This document shows, one piece after another, positions 7,881-15,166 of a stretch of DNA of 25,270 nt. The notes under the pieces are model-generated. The model ran no database searches, had not been told where the DNA came from, and saw nothing but the letters and a program-made list of their open reading frames with translations. The position numbers and the translations under genes are program-made. Source of the DNA: Candidatus Aminicenantota bacterium (GTDB taxonomy: Bacteria; Acidobacteriota; Aminicenantia; Aminicenantales; UBA8522). The stretch is taken from NCBI GenBank assembly GCA_016934895.1, contig JAFGRZ010000068.1, positions 1 through 25,270 of the forward strand, written 5' to 3'. The stretch's first letter is position 1; every line of letters begins with the position of its first letter.

Positions 7881-8960
7881 CTATCGGTGCAAGAAGCTCC
7901 GTTCGCTGTCCGTCTCCCCGGGCCGCCGGGTGATGATCATGGCCAGGCCGAGGTCATTCGCCCGGTTGATGACCTCCTCGTCCCGGATCGATCCCAGGGG
8001 GTAGATCAAAGCCGTGATCCCGTTTTGAGCAGCGAGCTCCACGACATCGGGGAAGGGCATGAAGGCATCGGAGGCCAGGACGCAACCAGCGGGACCATAG
8101 CCGCGCCGGGAAAAACGGACGGCGCAGTCGGCGGCATCAATGCGGCTGCGCTGTCCCGATCCGATCCCGTGGACCTTGTCTTTTTGGCCAATGACCACGG
8201 CGTTGGAGCGGGTGAAACAGGCGACAATCCAATTGAAGACGGCGGCGTCGACCTCTGCGGCGGACGGATTTCGCGCCGAGACCACATCGACGTCGCCGCG
8301 GCCGGCGATCCGGGAGTCAAACCTCTTCTGGACGAGCGCCCCTCCGGCGACGCGCTTGAAATCCAGCCCGCTATCGAGAGAGGCGGCATCGGCCGGTCCT
8401 CCCATCTTGACGACCCGGAGGCTTTTCCGCGAAGCCAGGAGGGGCAGGGAATCCGCCGCATAATCCGGAGCGTAAACGACCTCGATGTTGCGTGCGCTCT
8501 CGACCAAGAGCCGAGCCAGGGGTTCCGTGACCGGGCGGCTGAAAACATTCACGCTCCCGAAATTCGAAAGCGGATCGCATTTCCAGGCCTTTTCAAAAGC
8601 GTCTTCGATCGTTTCGGCCATGGCGACACCGCTGGGCATTTCATGTTTGATCAAGGCGCAGATGGAGCGACCGGGATGGACGGCGGCCAGTTTCCCGACC
8701 AGCCGCTGCCCGAGGTCCATATCGCCCATGTTGATATAGCTGATACCTTTGGTCCCCTCCTGCAGGATTTCCATCGTCGCCATATTCGGCCCCGAGGCTC
8801 CGCTCTCGGCATAGAAAGCGGCCGGATATCCCGGATTTTCTCCATAGCGCATCGAGAACCGCTTTCTGAATTCTTGGCCGGCGAAGGTCAGCCTTTCCGG
8901 GAAATCCTCAACCACCTTGGTGGAATACTGGAGCCGCGCGGATTTGTCGATTTTTTCCAT
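7881..8960 (-). CDS. purH: Free-standing AICAR formyltransferase (C-terminal half of PurH)
   Basis: Formylates AICAR with 10-formyl-THF to FAICAR in purine synthesis. The 359-residue protein matches only the transformylase part of PurH and lacks the N-terminal MGS-like IMP cyclohydrolase domain. Landmarks are MRYGENPGYPAAFY (about 37-50), the catalytic K105-H106 in IKHEMPSGVA, CDPLSNFGSV, SNAVVIGQ, GIGSGQRSRIDAA and VLASDAFMPFPD through GSIRDEEVI. The usual C-terminal MRHFRH is replaced by a longer tail ending RSFLHR, which still provides a late histidine. I chose the ATG at 8960 (7 nt after purO, with an upstream GGAAGGA) over an in-frame ATG at 9002 that would overlap purO by 35 nt. The adjacent purO supplies the missing cyclohydrolase. 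Confidence 0.9.
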   Translation of the reverse strand: MEKIDKSARLQYSTKVVEDFPERLTFAGQEFRKRFSMRYGENPGYPAAFYAESGASGPNMATMEILQEGTKGISYINMGDMDLGQRLVGKLAAVHPGRSICALIKHEMPSGVAMAETIEDAFEKAWKCDPLSNFGSVNVFSRPVTEPLARLLVESARNIEVVYAPDYAADSLPLLASRKSLRVVKMGGPADAASLDSGLDFKRVAGGALVQKRFDSRIAGRGDVDVVSARNPSAAEVDAAVFNWIVACFTRSNAVVIGQKDKVHGIGSGQRSRIDAADCAVRFSRRGYGPAGCVLASDAFMPFPDVVELAAQNGITALIYPLGSIRDEEVINRANDLGLAMIITRRPGETDSERSFLHR

Positions 8961-8967
8961 CAGACTT

Positions 8968-9705
8968 TCATCCTTCCCGACGATTGATGATATGAACGTC
9001 ATAGTTCCTGAGGTTCGCCCGCAAAGCGGAGATACAGGCTACCGCGACACGATAATCCTTTTCCGGACGAGCCGGCTTCAAAGCCATGTCGACGGCTTCA
9101 GCCATCTCCCTGGCCGTTCCTTCACCGATCTCGACGGCCGCCGGTTCGCCCGGGAAAGACGGCAGAGGATTCTCCTCCGGGCCTGCGTAGGTCGTGATCA
9201 GCCTCCCCTGCCCGGGTTCGAGAGCCCAGGAGCAGAATGATGCCACACGGGCTCCGTCCGCTCCGCGTCTGATCGAGCTGAGCCCGGCCCCTCCGCCGGT
9301 CAGGACACAACCGCTGATCCGCGGAGTGAAATGGGGACCGTCCGGCTCATAGGTCCAATTCTCCAGGGCACGGGCCAGGAGATCGTCCGGGCGGTCTTGC
9401 TCTCCGGCTTTTTTCAAGGCCTTGGCGATGTCGTCCGTTTGTCGGCCGTTGCTCACAGCGATCATCCGGCCGATGGCGATGGCCCGGTAGAAGAGGAGGT
9501 CGGCGTTTCCCGTTTTCTCGGCCTCATCGCCGAGGGGTTCAGTCCAGACCGCGCTGGCTTCAAAGGTGAATCGTCGGCTTTGGCTCGCCGCCGACCTTCC
9601 CGTGACGGCGTAGGCGACGATCACTTTGTCCGTTTCCGACGAGGCGCCGATGAGGATGATCCTCCCCGGATAGGGCATGACGCTCTGCAGGTTCAATCCT
9701 TTCAT
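8968..9705 (-). CDS. purO: IMP cyclohydrolase, PurO (archaeal) type
   Basis: Closes FAICAR to IMP, the last step of purine synthesis, using the Ntn-hydrolase-like PurO fold instead of the PurH N-terminal domain. The 245-residue protein shows the family blocks YPGRIILIG (about 12-20), VTGRSAASQSRRF (about 34-46) and VSNGRQTDDI (about 84-93). I chose the ATG at 9705 because bacterial homologues start about ten residues before YPGR and because a promoter lies at 9734-9762; a TTG start at 9762 would sit inside that promoter. It is the first gene of a minus-strand run and is followed 7 nt later by the free-standing AICARFT, which makes its substrate. The pairing supports both assignments. Confidence 0.85.
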   Translation of the reverse strand: MKGLNLQSVMPYPGRIILIGASSETDKVIVAYAVTGRSAASQSRRFTFEASAVWTEPLGDEAEKTGNADLLFYRAIAIGRMIAVSNGRQTDDIAKALKKAGEQDRPDDLLARALENWTYEPDGPHFTPRISGCVLTGGGAGLSSIRRGADGARVASFCSWALEPGQGRLITTYAGPEENPLPSFPGEPAAVEIGEGTAREMAEAVDMALKPARPEKDYRVAVACISALRANLRNYDVHIINRREG

Positions 9706-9733
9706 GGTGCCAAGGCCGAGATCGAAGACTCTA

Positions 9734-9762
9734 TTGATAGCATACGGAGCGATCCAGTTCAA
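9734..9762 (-). promoter_or_regulatory. Putative purO promoter
   Basis: On the minus strand TTGAAC (9762-9757) and TATCAA (9739-9734) are separated by exactly 17 bp. The proposed purO ATG begins 28 nt downstream. It is back to back with the promoter of the divergent LOG-family gene. Confidence 0.5.
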
Positions 9763-9791
9763 GGCCGGCCATCCGGTCGCCGGGTGTCCCC

Positions 9792-9820
9792 TTGTCCAGA
9801 GATAGAACTTGGGCTAGAAT
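9792..9820 (+). promoter_or_regulatory. Promoter of LOG-family gene
   Basis: TTGTCC (9792-9797), a 17-bp spacer and TAGAAT (9815-9820), followed by a 29-nt stretch to the ATG at 9850. It fits the sigma70 consensus well and is divergent from the purO promoter. Confidence 0.65.
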
Positions 9821-9849
9821 GAAGTTTTGATCCGCGCCGAGAGGTTCCG

Positions 9850-10581
9850 ATGAAAAATGTATTCACGCCGGAAATCGCATTTCACAACCGGGAGTTCATG
9901 GAGTCCGAAGAGGCTCGGCCGATCCGCATCCTGAGCGAGATCCTGGAGCCGATGCATCGCTTGGCCCGGCAGAAGGTCCATTCGACGGTCCTTTTTCTCG
10001 GATCCTCCCGGGCCGATCCGGAGGACAGGCAGTCTCCCTTGGCGAAATATTACCGGGATGCCGAGGAGCTGGCTTTCCGGCTGGCCAGCTGGGCCATTCG
10101 ACTCAAGCCCAAGGGAAAAAATTTTGTCATCTGCACGGGCGGTGGACCGGGAATCATGGAAGCCGCCAACCGCGGGGCGGCCCGGGCGGGAGGAAAATCC
10201 ATCGGTATGAACATCTCCCTGCCGGCCGAACAGTTCCCCAATCTCTTCATTTCTCCCGAGCTCTCTTTTGCCTTCCATTATTTTTTTACCCGCAAGTTCT
10301 GGCTGATCAACAAAGCCAAGGCGGTGATCGCTTTCCCCGGGGGATACGGGACCTTGGATGAGCTGGTGGAGACCCTGACCCTCGTCCAGACGGGGAAAAT
10401 CGCCCGAGACCAATTGACCATCGTCCTTTACGGAGAAGAGTACTGGCGGAAGATCATCCATTTTGATACTCTCGTCGAAATGGGCGCCATCGCTCCTGAG
10501 GATGTGGAAATTTTTTCCTTCTGTTCGACGCCGCGCAAGGCCTTCGCCTTTCTCAAAAGGGAACTGCGGTCGAAATTATAG
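9850..10581 (+). CDS. LOG family protein (TIGR00730-like nucleotide phosphoribohydrolase)
   Basis: Rossmann-fold protein of 243 residues of the family once labelled lysine decarboxylase, now known largely as cytokinin riboside 5'-monophosphate phosphoribohydrolases or related nucleotide 5'-monophosphate nucleosidases. The two signature motifs are present: GGGPGIMEAANRG (97-109) and PGGYGTLDE (163-171), with catalytic arginine and glutamate candidates in TRKFWL and GTLDE. The N-terminal 40 residues are a family-variable helical extension. It is a monocistronic plus-strand gene with its own promoter and a GAGAGG ribosome site, converging on the vanZ-like gene with an 11-nt gap. In bacteria the role is probably nucleotide recycling. 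Confidence 0.88.
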   Translation: MKNVFTPEIAFHNREFMESEEARPIRILSEILEPMHRLARQKVHSTVLFLGSSRADPEDRQSPLAKYYRDAEELAFRLASWAIRLKPKGKNFVICTGGGPGIMEAANRGAARAGGKSIGMNISLPAEQFPNLFISPELSFAFHYFFTRKFWLINKAKAVIAFPGGYGTLDELVETLTLVQTGKIARDQLTIVLYGEEYWRKIIHFDTLVEMGAIAPEDVEIFSFCSTPRKAFAFLKRELRSKL

Positions 10582-10592
10582 GCGGTTCGTTT

Positions 10593-10967
10593 TTATTTAT
10601 GAAGCGCTTTCTTTCTCCAGCCGGCGAGAGACCGGAAGATGAAGATCCCGAAAGCGAGACCGGCCGCGTCGGCGACGATGTCGAGGACGTCGCTTTTCCG
10701 CATCGGAACAAAAAACTGGTGCCATTCGTCGAGGATCGCCAAGATCAATCCGGTGCCGAAGGTCAAGGCGGTTTTCATCGAGGGAGAGAAAGAGAAGGCG
10801 TTGAAAAATCCGATCGCCAGCAAAAAACCCAGCGATCCGAATTCAAGGAAATGGCCGATCTTGTCCAGGTGGCCGAGATGGAAGCCGAATCGGATCCCCC
10901 GGGAAGAAAGAGCGAAAATGCTGAGATAGAACAGAACCGCGGGCAGGAAGTAGAGCCATCTTTTCAT
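10593..10967 (-). CDS. VanZ-like membrane protein
   Basis: Small integral membrane protein of 124 residues with four hydrophobic segments (about 5-22, 40-58, 67-80 and 94-112). It carries VanZ-family marks: DKIGHFLEF (35-43), DEWHQFFVPMR (80-90) and DVLDIVADAAG (93-103). VanZ proteins give low-level teicoplanin resistance in enterococci, but most members, like this one, have no demonstrated role. It converges on the LOG-family gene and is divergent from rlpA, with which it may share a compact promoter region around 10990-10996. A GAGG ribosome site precedes the ATG. Confidence 0.85.
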   Translation of the reverse strand: MKRWLYFLPAVLFYLSIFALSSRGIRFGFHLGHLDKIGHFLEFGSLGFLLAIGFFNAFSFSPSMKTALTFGTGLILAILDEWHQFFVPMRKSDVLDIVADAAGLAFGIFIFRSLAGWRKKALHK

Positions 10968-10989
10968 GGAAAGCCTCGGCCGAATCTGC

Positions 10990-10996
10990 TATTCTA
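10990..10996. promoter_or_regulatory. Overlapping divergent -10 boxes of vanZ-like gene and rlpA
   Basis: The sequence TATTCTA reads TATTCT on the plus strand (ending 11 nt before the rlpA ATG) and TAGAAT on the minus strand (23 nt before the vanZ-like ATG). Upstream -35 hexamers are weak in both directions (TGGAAT at 17 bp for the minus side). Only 39 bp separate the two genes. Confidence 0.4.
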
Positions 10997-11006
10997 GCGG
11001 AAGGCG

Positions 11007-11651
11007 ATGTGCAATTCCAGAGCGTTGAAAAAGTATCTTGGCCGCCTTCTCTGCCTGGGCGTGTTGATTCTTTCCGGCTGCCGGCCCAAGGTGGACTATT
11101 TCCCAGGCGGCGCGGTCCAGACGGGCGTGGCCTCATGGTATGGGGAGGAGTTCCACGGCAGAAGAACGTCGAGCCGCGAGATCTACGATATGAATGATCT
11201 CACCGCCGCCCACAATACACTGCCGTTCGGGACGATGGCCATGGTCACCAACCTGAACAACGGCCAATCGGTCGTCGTCCGCATCAACGACCGCGGCCCG
11301 TTCGTAAAGAACCGGGTCATCGACCTCTCCTACGCGGCCGCTCGGGCCGTCGATATGGTCGGGACCGGGACGGCTCCGGTCCGGATCGAAGTGCTGAGCG
11401 GGGTGTCTCCCCCGATGTCCGATCTCCGGTACTTTGTTCAGGCCGGGTCGTTCATTCACCGCGAGAACGCTGTTCAATTGCGTCGCGAGTTATCCTCTGA
11501 GTTCCCGTCCATCGCGGTGACGAGCTTTAGGACCCCCTTCCATGTTTATTACCGGGTCCGCATCCGGGCGGACACTCGGGAAGCCGCGACCGCGATCGCC
11601 CGCCGGCTCTCTCTCCTGGGCCACACCGCTATCATTTTTGAAGAGCAGTAG
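11007..11651 (+). CDS. rlpA: RlpA-like septal/peptidoglycan lipoprotein with SPOR domain
   Basis: Lipoprotein of 214 residues. The signal peptide ends in a lipobox LSGC, with C25 the lipidated cysteine. A double-psi beta-barrel RlpA domain follows (about 38-130) with GVASWYGEEFHGRRTSSREIY, TAAHNTLPFG (H69) and VRINDRGPF (D95); H69 and D95 match the catalytic residues of active RlpA lytic transglycosylases. A C-terminal SPOR domain (about 141-213, RYFVQAGSF through GHTAIIFEE) would bind denuded glycan at the division site. The predicted location is the outer membrane or periplasm, which supports a diderm cell. It has its own start-proximal promoter and converges on the asparaginase gene with a 4-nt gap. 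Confidence 0.92.
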   Translation: MCNSRALKKYLGRLLCLGVLILSGCRPKVDYFPGGAVQTGVASWYGEEFHGRRTSSREIYDMNDLTAAHNTLPFGTMAMVTNLNNGQSVVVRINDRGPFVKNRVIDLSYAAARAVDMVGTGTAPVRIEVLSGVSPPMSDLRYFVQAGSFIHRENAVQLRRELSSEFPSIAVTSFRTPFHVYYRVRIRADTREAATAIARRLSLLGHTAIIFEEQ

Positions 11652-11655
11652 AGCG

Positions 11656-12714
11656 CTATTTCCTTTTATAGAGATAGGCCGATTCCAGGCGTTTGTTCTC
11701 CGTTCCGTCGTGAACGGCAAAGGTGTGACCGCTCCACATGCTGGCCGACCCGAAATCTCCCTTTTTGTTGAGCGCATAGAAGCTGTGGCCGAATCGGGGA
11801 CGGCCCTCGGCGTCGAGCAGGCCCGGCAGAAGAGAAGCCTTCTCGGCGACGACTTGCATGGCTTTGAGGCAGGCTTCTTCAGGTGAGCGGCCCTGGCTCA
11901 TGAACTGGACAACCAGAAAGCTTCCGCAGGTGCGGATGTTGGCTTCGCCGTATCCGGTCGATCCGGCCGCCCCTACCGCGTTATCGACATAGAGACCGGC
12001 GCCGATGATCGGGGAATCTCCCACCCGGCCCGGGAGCTTAAAGGCATAGCCGCTGGTCGTGGTCACTCCGGCGAGCACACCGTCGCTATTTTTGGCAAGG
12101 CAGTTGATCGTTCCGTAGTGTTCGGCATAGGGCCTGAGCTCCGCCATGATCGTTTTCTCGTCGGGGGAAAGCCAGAAGTCGCGGTCGGACAGCGTTTCTT
12201 TCCACTTCAGCCAGATCGCGCGGGCCTTCTCGGTGAGGAGGTCTTCCTCTTTGAATCCGTGGGCCTTGGCGAAGCGGAGGGCTCCCTCCCCCACCAAGAG
12301 GGCGTGGCCGGTCCGCTCCATGACCAGCTTGGCCACCCGACTGGGTGTCTTGATATTGCGGAGGGAGGCCACGGCTCCCGCCGCATGGGTCGGGCCGTAC
12401 ATGACCGAAGCGTCGAGTTCGACCACTCCCTCTTCGTTGGGCACGCCTCCATACCCGACGGAAGCATCGTCGGGATCCTCCTCGACGATGTTGACGCCGG
12501 CGATGACGGCGTCGAGAGGATCGCTTCCCCGGCGCATGAGATTCATGGCTTTCTCCGTGGCCCGGCTTCCGTTTCCGCTGGCCACGGCGCAAAATGCGTT
12601 CTCGCCTCCGCCGGACCGTGACCCGGCCGAGCCGTTCTTCACCGGCAACAGCCAGGAAGCTGCGGCCATCCCGAGGCCCGTCCTGATAAAACCTCTGCGT
12701 GAAAAGCGTGACAT
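11656..12714 (-). CDS. Tat-exported N4-(beta-N-acetylglucosaminyl)-L-asparaginase (glycosylasparaginase)
   Basis: Ntn hydrolase of 352 residues that cleaves the GlcNAc-asparagine link of N-glycopeptides or related amides. The N-terminus RFSRRGFIRTGLGMAAASWL is a twin-arginine signal, so the folded enzyme is exported. The autocleavage site and nucleophile is probably T202 in HYGTINCLA, followed by the family block GVTTTSGYAFKLPGRVGDSPIIGAGLY split over about 217-243 and by GSTGYGE. The N-terminal half contains GYGGVPNEEGVVELDASVM, typical of the family. The ATG at 12714 is chosen because an AAGGAGG ribosome site lies 7 nt upstream; an open extension of 20 residues beyond it lacks one. It fits a scavenging role on glycoprotein or peptide material. 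Confidence 0.9.
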   Translation of the reverse strand: MSRFSRRGFIRTGLGMAAASWLLPVKNGSAGSRSGGGENAFCAVASGNGSRATEKAMNLMRRGSDPLDAVIAGVNIVEEDPDDASVGYGGVPNEEGVVELDASVMYGPTHAAGAVASLRNIKTPSRVAKLVMERTGHALLVGEGALRFAKAHGFKEEDLLTEKARAIWLKWKETLSDRDFWLSPDEKTIMAELRPYAEHYGTINCLAKNSDGVLAGVTTTSGYAFKLPGRVGDSPIIGAGLYVDNAVGAAGSTGYGEANIRTCGSFLVVQFMSQGRSPEEACLKAMQVVAEKASLLPGLLDAEGRPRFGHSFYALNKKGDFGSASMWSGHTFAVHDGTENKRLESAYLYKRK

Positions 12715-12745
12715 ATCCTGACCTCCTTGTCCGGATGAAAAAGTA

Positions 12746-12774
12746 AGATTACCCGACCGGCCGCCAAGTTGCAA
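12746..12774 (-). promoter_or_regulatory. Promoter of glycosylasparaginase gene
   Basis: On the minus strand TTGCAA (12774-12769), a 17-bp spacer and TAATCT (12751-12746). The ATG at 12714 begins 31 nt downstream and is preceded by AAGGAGG. Confidence 0.6.
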
Positions 12775-12829
12775 CCATTATTCGGATCGCTCGACCTTAT
12801 AGAAGAGGCTCGCCCGAGCCCGGCGGTGT

Positions 12830-12858
12830 TTGACAACCTGGTCCCATTGCGCCAAAAT
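12830..12858 (+). promoter_or_regulatory. Promoter of MFS gene with consensus -35
   Basis: Consensus TTGACA (12830-12835), a 17-bp spacer and CAAAAT (12853-12858). The ATG at 12867 follows only 8 nt after the -10, so the message would be leaderless or nearly so. Confidence 0.6.
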
Positions 12859-12866
12859 CAGGGGCC

Positions 12867-14057
12867 ATGACAATCCCGCGGCGCCTGCTCATATCCGCTT
12901 CGCTATTCCATGGACTCAACGATGCGGCCACGGTGGCGATCCCCATGGTTTTCCCGATCCTCTACGCCGAACAGATCCTCATCGTCCGATATTCCCAGAT
13001 CGGCCTGCTCTCCAATTTCGGCTTGTTGACCACTCTCCTTTTCCAGATCTTGATCGTCCACGCTTCCCGACGTTGGGACTACCGGATCGTCCATGCCTGG
13101 AGCTTTGTCGGGATCTCGCTTTCTCTCCTTCTGATCCCTTTATCGTCCAGCTACTGGATGCTCTTTTCGCTCTGGCTTCTCTTCCGGGTCTTTGTCAGCT
13201 TTTATCACACCCTGGGGATGGCCTGGGTGGCCCGAACCCACCCGGAACAGGGGATTGACTTCGCCATGGGCGTCCAGAGCGGCTCAGGGAACCTGGGCGT
13301 TGTCCTGGCGTTCATCTCGGCGGGGTTTCTGGCCCAGCGCTTTGGTTGGCCGACTTCCCTGCGGACCTGGGCGGCGGTCTGCTTCGTCCTGGGCCTGATC
13401 AGTTTCTTGCTGGTTAGGAACATGGCCTTCGAGAAGGATATCAACCATCGTTTGAACATGGCTTCGTGGCTGCAAACGATCCGGCGGATGCGCCCTGTCA
13501 TCATCGGGTTCTTGTTTGGAGGAGCATGCTGGGGAATGACCGTGTATTTCGCGCCTTCCCTTCTCCACCATAAGTTCGGTATTCCGATAGGCCGGACCGG
13601 CTTCTATCTGGCCCTTTGGATTGGAATCGGGACCGTCATGACCTATCTTTTCGGCTCCCTCAGTCTTCGTTTCGGCCGCCTTCGACTGTACAAGCTCAGT
13701 TTCGGCGGGGCCGTGCTTTCCCTTTTCCTGATCGGTTGCGCCGATAGGGCCGGACTGGCCGTCGCCGGGCTCTGTGTTTTCGGGGTGTTTCTGTTTCTGA
13801 TTTATCCGGCTCTGCAATCCTTCGTCGGAAACTCCGTCCCGGCCGTTCATCAATCCCAGGCCTTCAGCTTTGCGGCCAACCTTTCGATGGTATCGGGGGC
13901 CTTGATATCTCTCTTCGCCGGCTTCATTTCCGATCAACTCGGCATCTCTTCTCCGTTCCTAGTCTTGGGAGGATTGGGCGCGGCGGCCTTCGTCCTGTCT
14001 GTTTTCGTCTTTTTCCCATTAAGAAATGCTCCTTCGGCCGAGGGGATCAAGAGTTGA
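12867..14057 (+). CDS. Major facilitator superfamily transporter
   Basis: Polytopic membrane protein of 396 residues with about twelve hydrophobic segments. The first carries LLISASLFHGLNDAATVAI, and the H-G-x-x-D arrangement resembles the fosmidomycin-resistance (Fsr) branch of MFS exporters. YHTLGMAWVARTHPEQG in the first half and GMTVYFAPSLLHHKFGI in the second are loop and helix blocks in that style. Cytoplasmic loops are arginine-rich (RRWDYR, LRFGRLRLYK), in line with the positive-inside rule. Substrate cannot be inferred. It is monocistronic, divergent from the asparaginase gene, and starts almost at its predicted transcription start. Confidence 0.88.
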   Translation: MTIPRRLLISASLFHGLNDAATVAIPMVFPILYAEQILIVRYSQIGLLSNFGLLTTLLFQILIVHASRRWDYRIVHAWSFVGISLSLLLIPLSSSYWMLFSLWLLFRVFVSFYHTLGMAWVARTHPEQGIDFAMGVQSGSGNLGVVLAFISAGFLAQRFGWPTSLRTWAAVCFVLGLISFLLVRNMAFEKDINHRLNMASWLQTIRRMRPVIIGFLFGGACWGMTVYFAPSLLHHKFGIPIGRTGFYLALWIGIGTVMTYLFGSLSLRFGRLRLYKLSFGGAVLSLFLIGCADRAGLAVAGLCVFGVFLFLIYPALQSFVGNSVPAVHQSQAFSFAANLSMVSGALISLFAGFISDQLGISSPFLVLGGLGAAAFVLSVFVFFPLRNAPSAEGIKS

Positions 14058-14111
14058 CCAACGATGATGTATCGGATCTTGGTATCGATGTCCGGCCCAG
14101 GGCGGTCCGGA

Positions 14112-14140
14112 TTGAGGATTCATCATCATTCGGGTAAGAT
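14112..14140 (+). promoter_or_regulatory. Promoter of HPr-kinase-like gene and comA
   Basis: TTGAGG (14112-14117), a 17-bp spacer and TAAGAT (14135-14140), then a GGGGAG ribosome site and the ATG at 14158. Confidence 0.6.
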
Positions 14141-14157
14141 GCGAACGGGGAGACACG

Positions 14158-15153
14158 ATGGTGCGAAGTGAATGGCGGTCGGGCGTCCGCATTCTCGAGG
14201 CCACCTTGGCCATCCGTTCCAACCGAAAGTCACTCCTTCCGGTCTTGCCTCCCCCGCTTGCTGTGAGCTCGCTGCACACGGATTTCCGGGAAGTCGAGAA
14301 GATCCCTTATCCGGCCGGAGCGGACGGTTCGATACGGATCAAGGACGATCCCGCTGTCCCTCCCCACTTCCGCATACCAGGGGGCAAAGCCGTCATCGAG
14401 GGGCCTTTGATTTCCCTCGCCCGCCGAGCTTCGGACCTGCGCTTCAGCCTTTGGGGGAATCTCGGACTCCTTTACCGCTTGACGCTGTTCCTATTGGAAA
14501 AGAAACACGGCATCTACAATCTTCATGCCTGCGCACTGTATCAGCCCGGAGCTCACCGGCTTTTCATCATCGCCGGCGGAGCCGGAAGCGGGAAAACGGT
14601 CTACCTGCTCACCGGCCTGAAGCGCGGCCTGGGCCTCTTCTCTACCGAAACCGTCCATTTTCGGAAGGAGGGCCGGCACATCCGCTGGTTCATGGGCTCT
14701 CTCGTCGATAACGTCAGAATGGGGATGCTGCGCCGCCATTTTCCCGAATTTTGGCGGGAAGGCTTGACAACGCCGGGAGAAGAGGAATGGCGGAAAAAAT
14801 GCGCGGTGGACCTATCTTCCTATCGCTCAAAAGAAGACCAACTGGTCGATCCCGAAACCGTCATCCTTTTTCCCAGGATCGAGGAAGGAGCCCGGTCCTT
14901 CTTCGTACATCCGTTCTTGGATGAGCGGGAAACAGCGAAATCTCTTTTTGCCAACATTTCCGAGAAGATCGCCGAGACCGTCATTCTGTATGACCGGATC
15001 CTTATGCCGGGTTTGGACCAAGCGCCCCTTTCGGAAGCTCGCTGGATGGCCTGCCGCGAGCTGGCCAAACATCGGACAACGGCATTCTGCGGCGCCGTTT
15101 TTTCCGGCCTGAGAGGCTGCTGGGGGGACTTTTTAAAAAGAGGGTTTCGGTAA
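14158..15153 (+). CDS. P-loop protein of HPr-kinase-like fold, function unknown
   Basis: A 331-residue soluble protein. A Walker A motif GGAGSGKT lies at 140-147, preceded by NLHACALYQPGAHRLFIIA (about 121-139) and followed by LGLFSTETVHFRKEG. This layout (His-Ala strand, P-loop, then a strand with a polar pair) is that of HPr kinase/PEP-carboxykinase-like domain proteins found in several peptide-modification and metabolic contexts, where the position of ST-E here is usually S-D-D. The N-terminal 100 residues and the C-terminal 130 are not recognised. It is followed 13 nt later by comA and very probably cotranscribed. No HPr or PTS gene is visible, so its phosphoryl acceptor, if any, is unknown. 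Confidence 0.7.
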   Translation: MVRSEWRSGVRILEATLAIRSNRKSLLPVLPPPLAVSSLHTDFREVEKIPYPAGADGSIRIKDDPAVPPHFRIPGGKAVIEGPLISLARRASDLRFSLWGNLGLLYRLTLFLLEKKHGIYNLHACALYQPGAHRLFIIAGGAGSGKTVYLLTGLKRGLGLFSTETVHFRKEGRHIRWFMGSLVDNVRMGMLRRHFPEFWREGLTTPGEEEWRKKCAVDLSSYRSKEDQLVDPETVILFPRIEEGARSFFVHPFLDERETAKSLFANISEKIAETVILYDRILMPGLDQAPLSEARWMACRELAKHRTTAFCGAVFSGLRGCWGDFLKRGFR

Positions 15154-15166
15154 AGAGGAGATAAAC

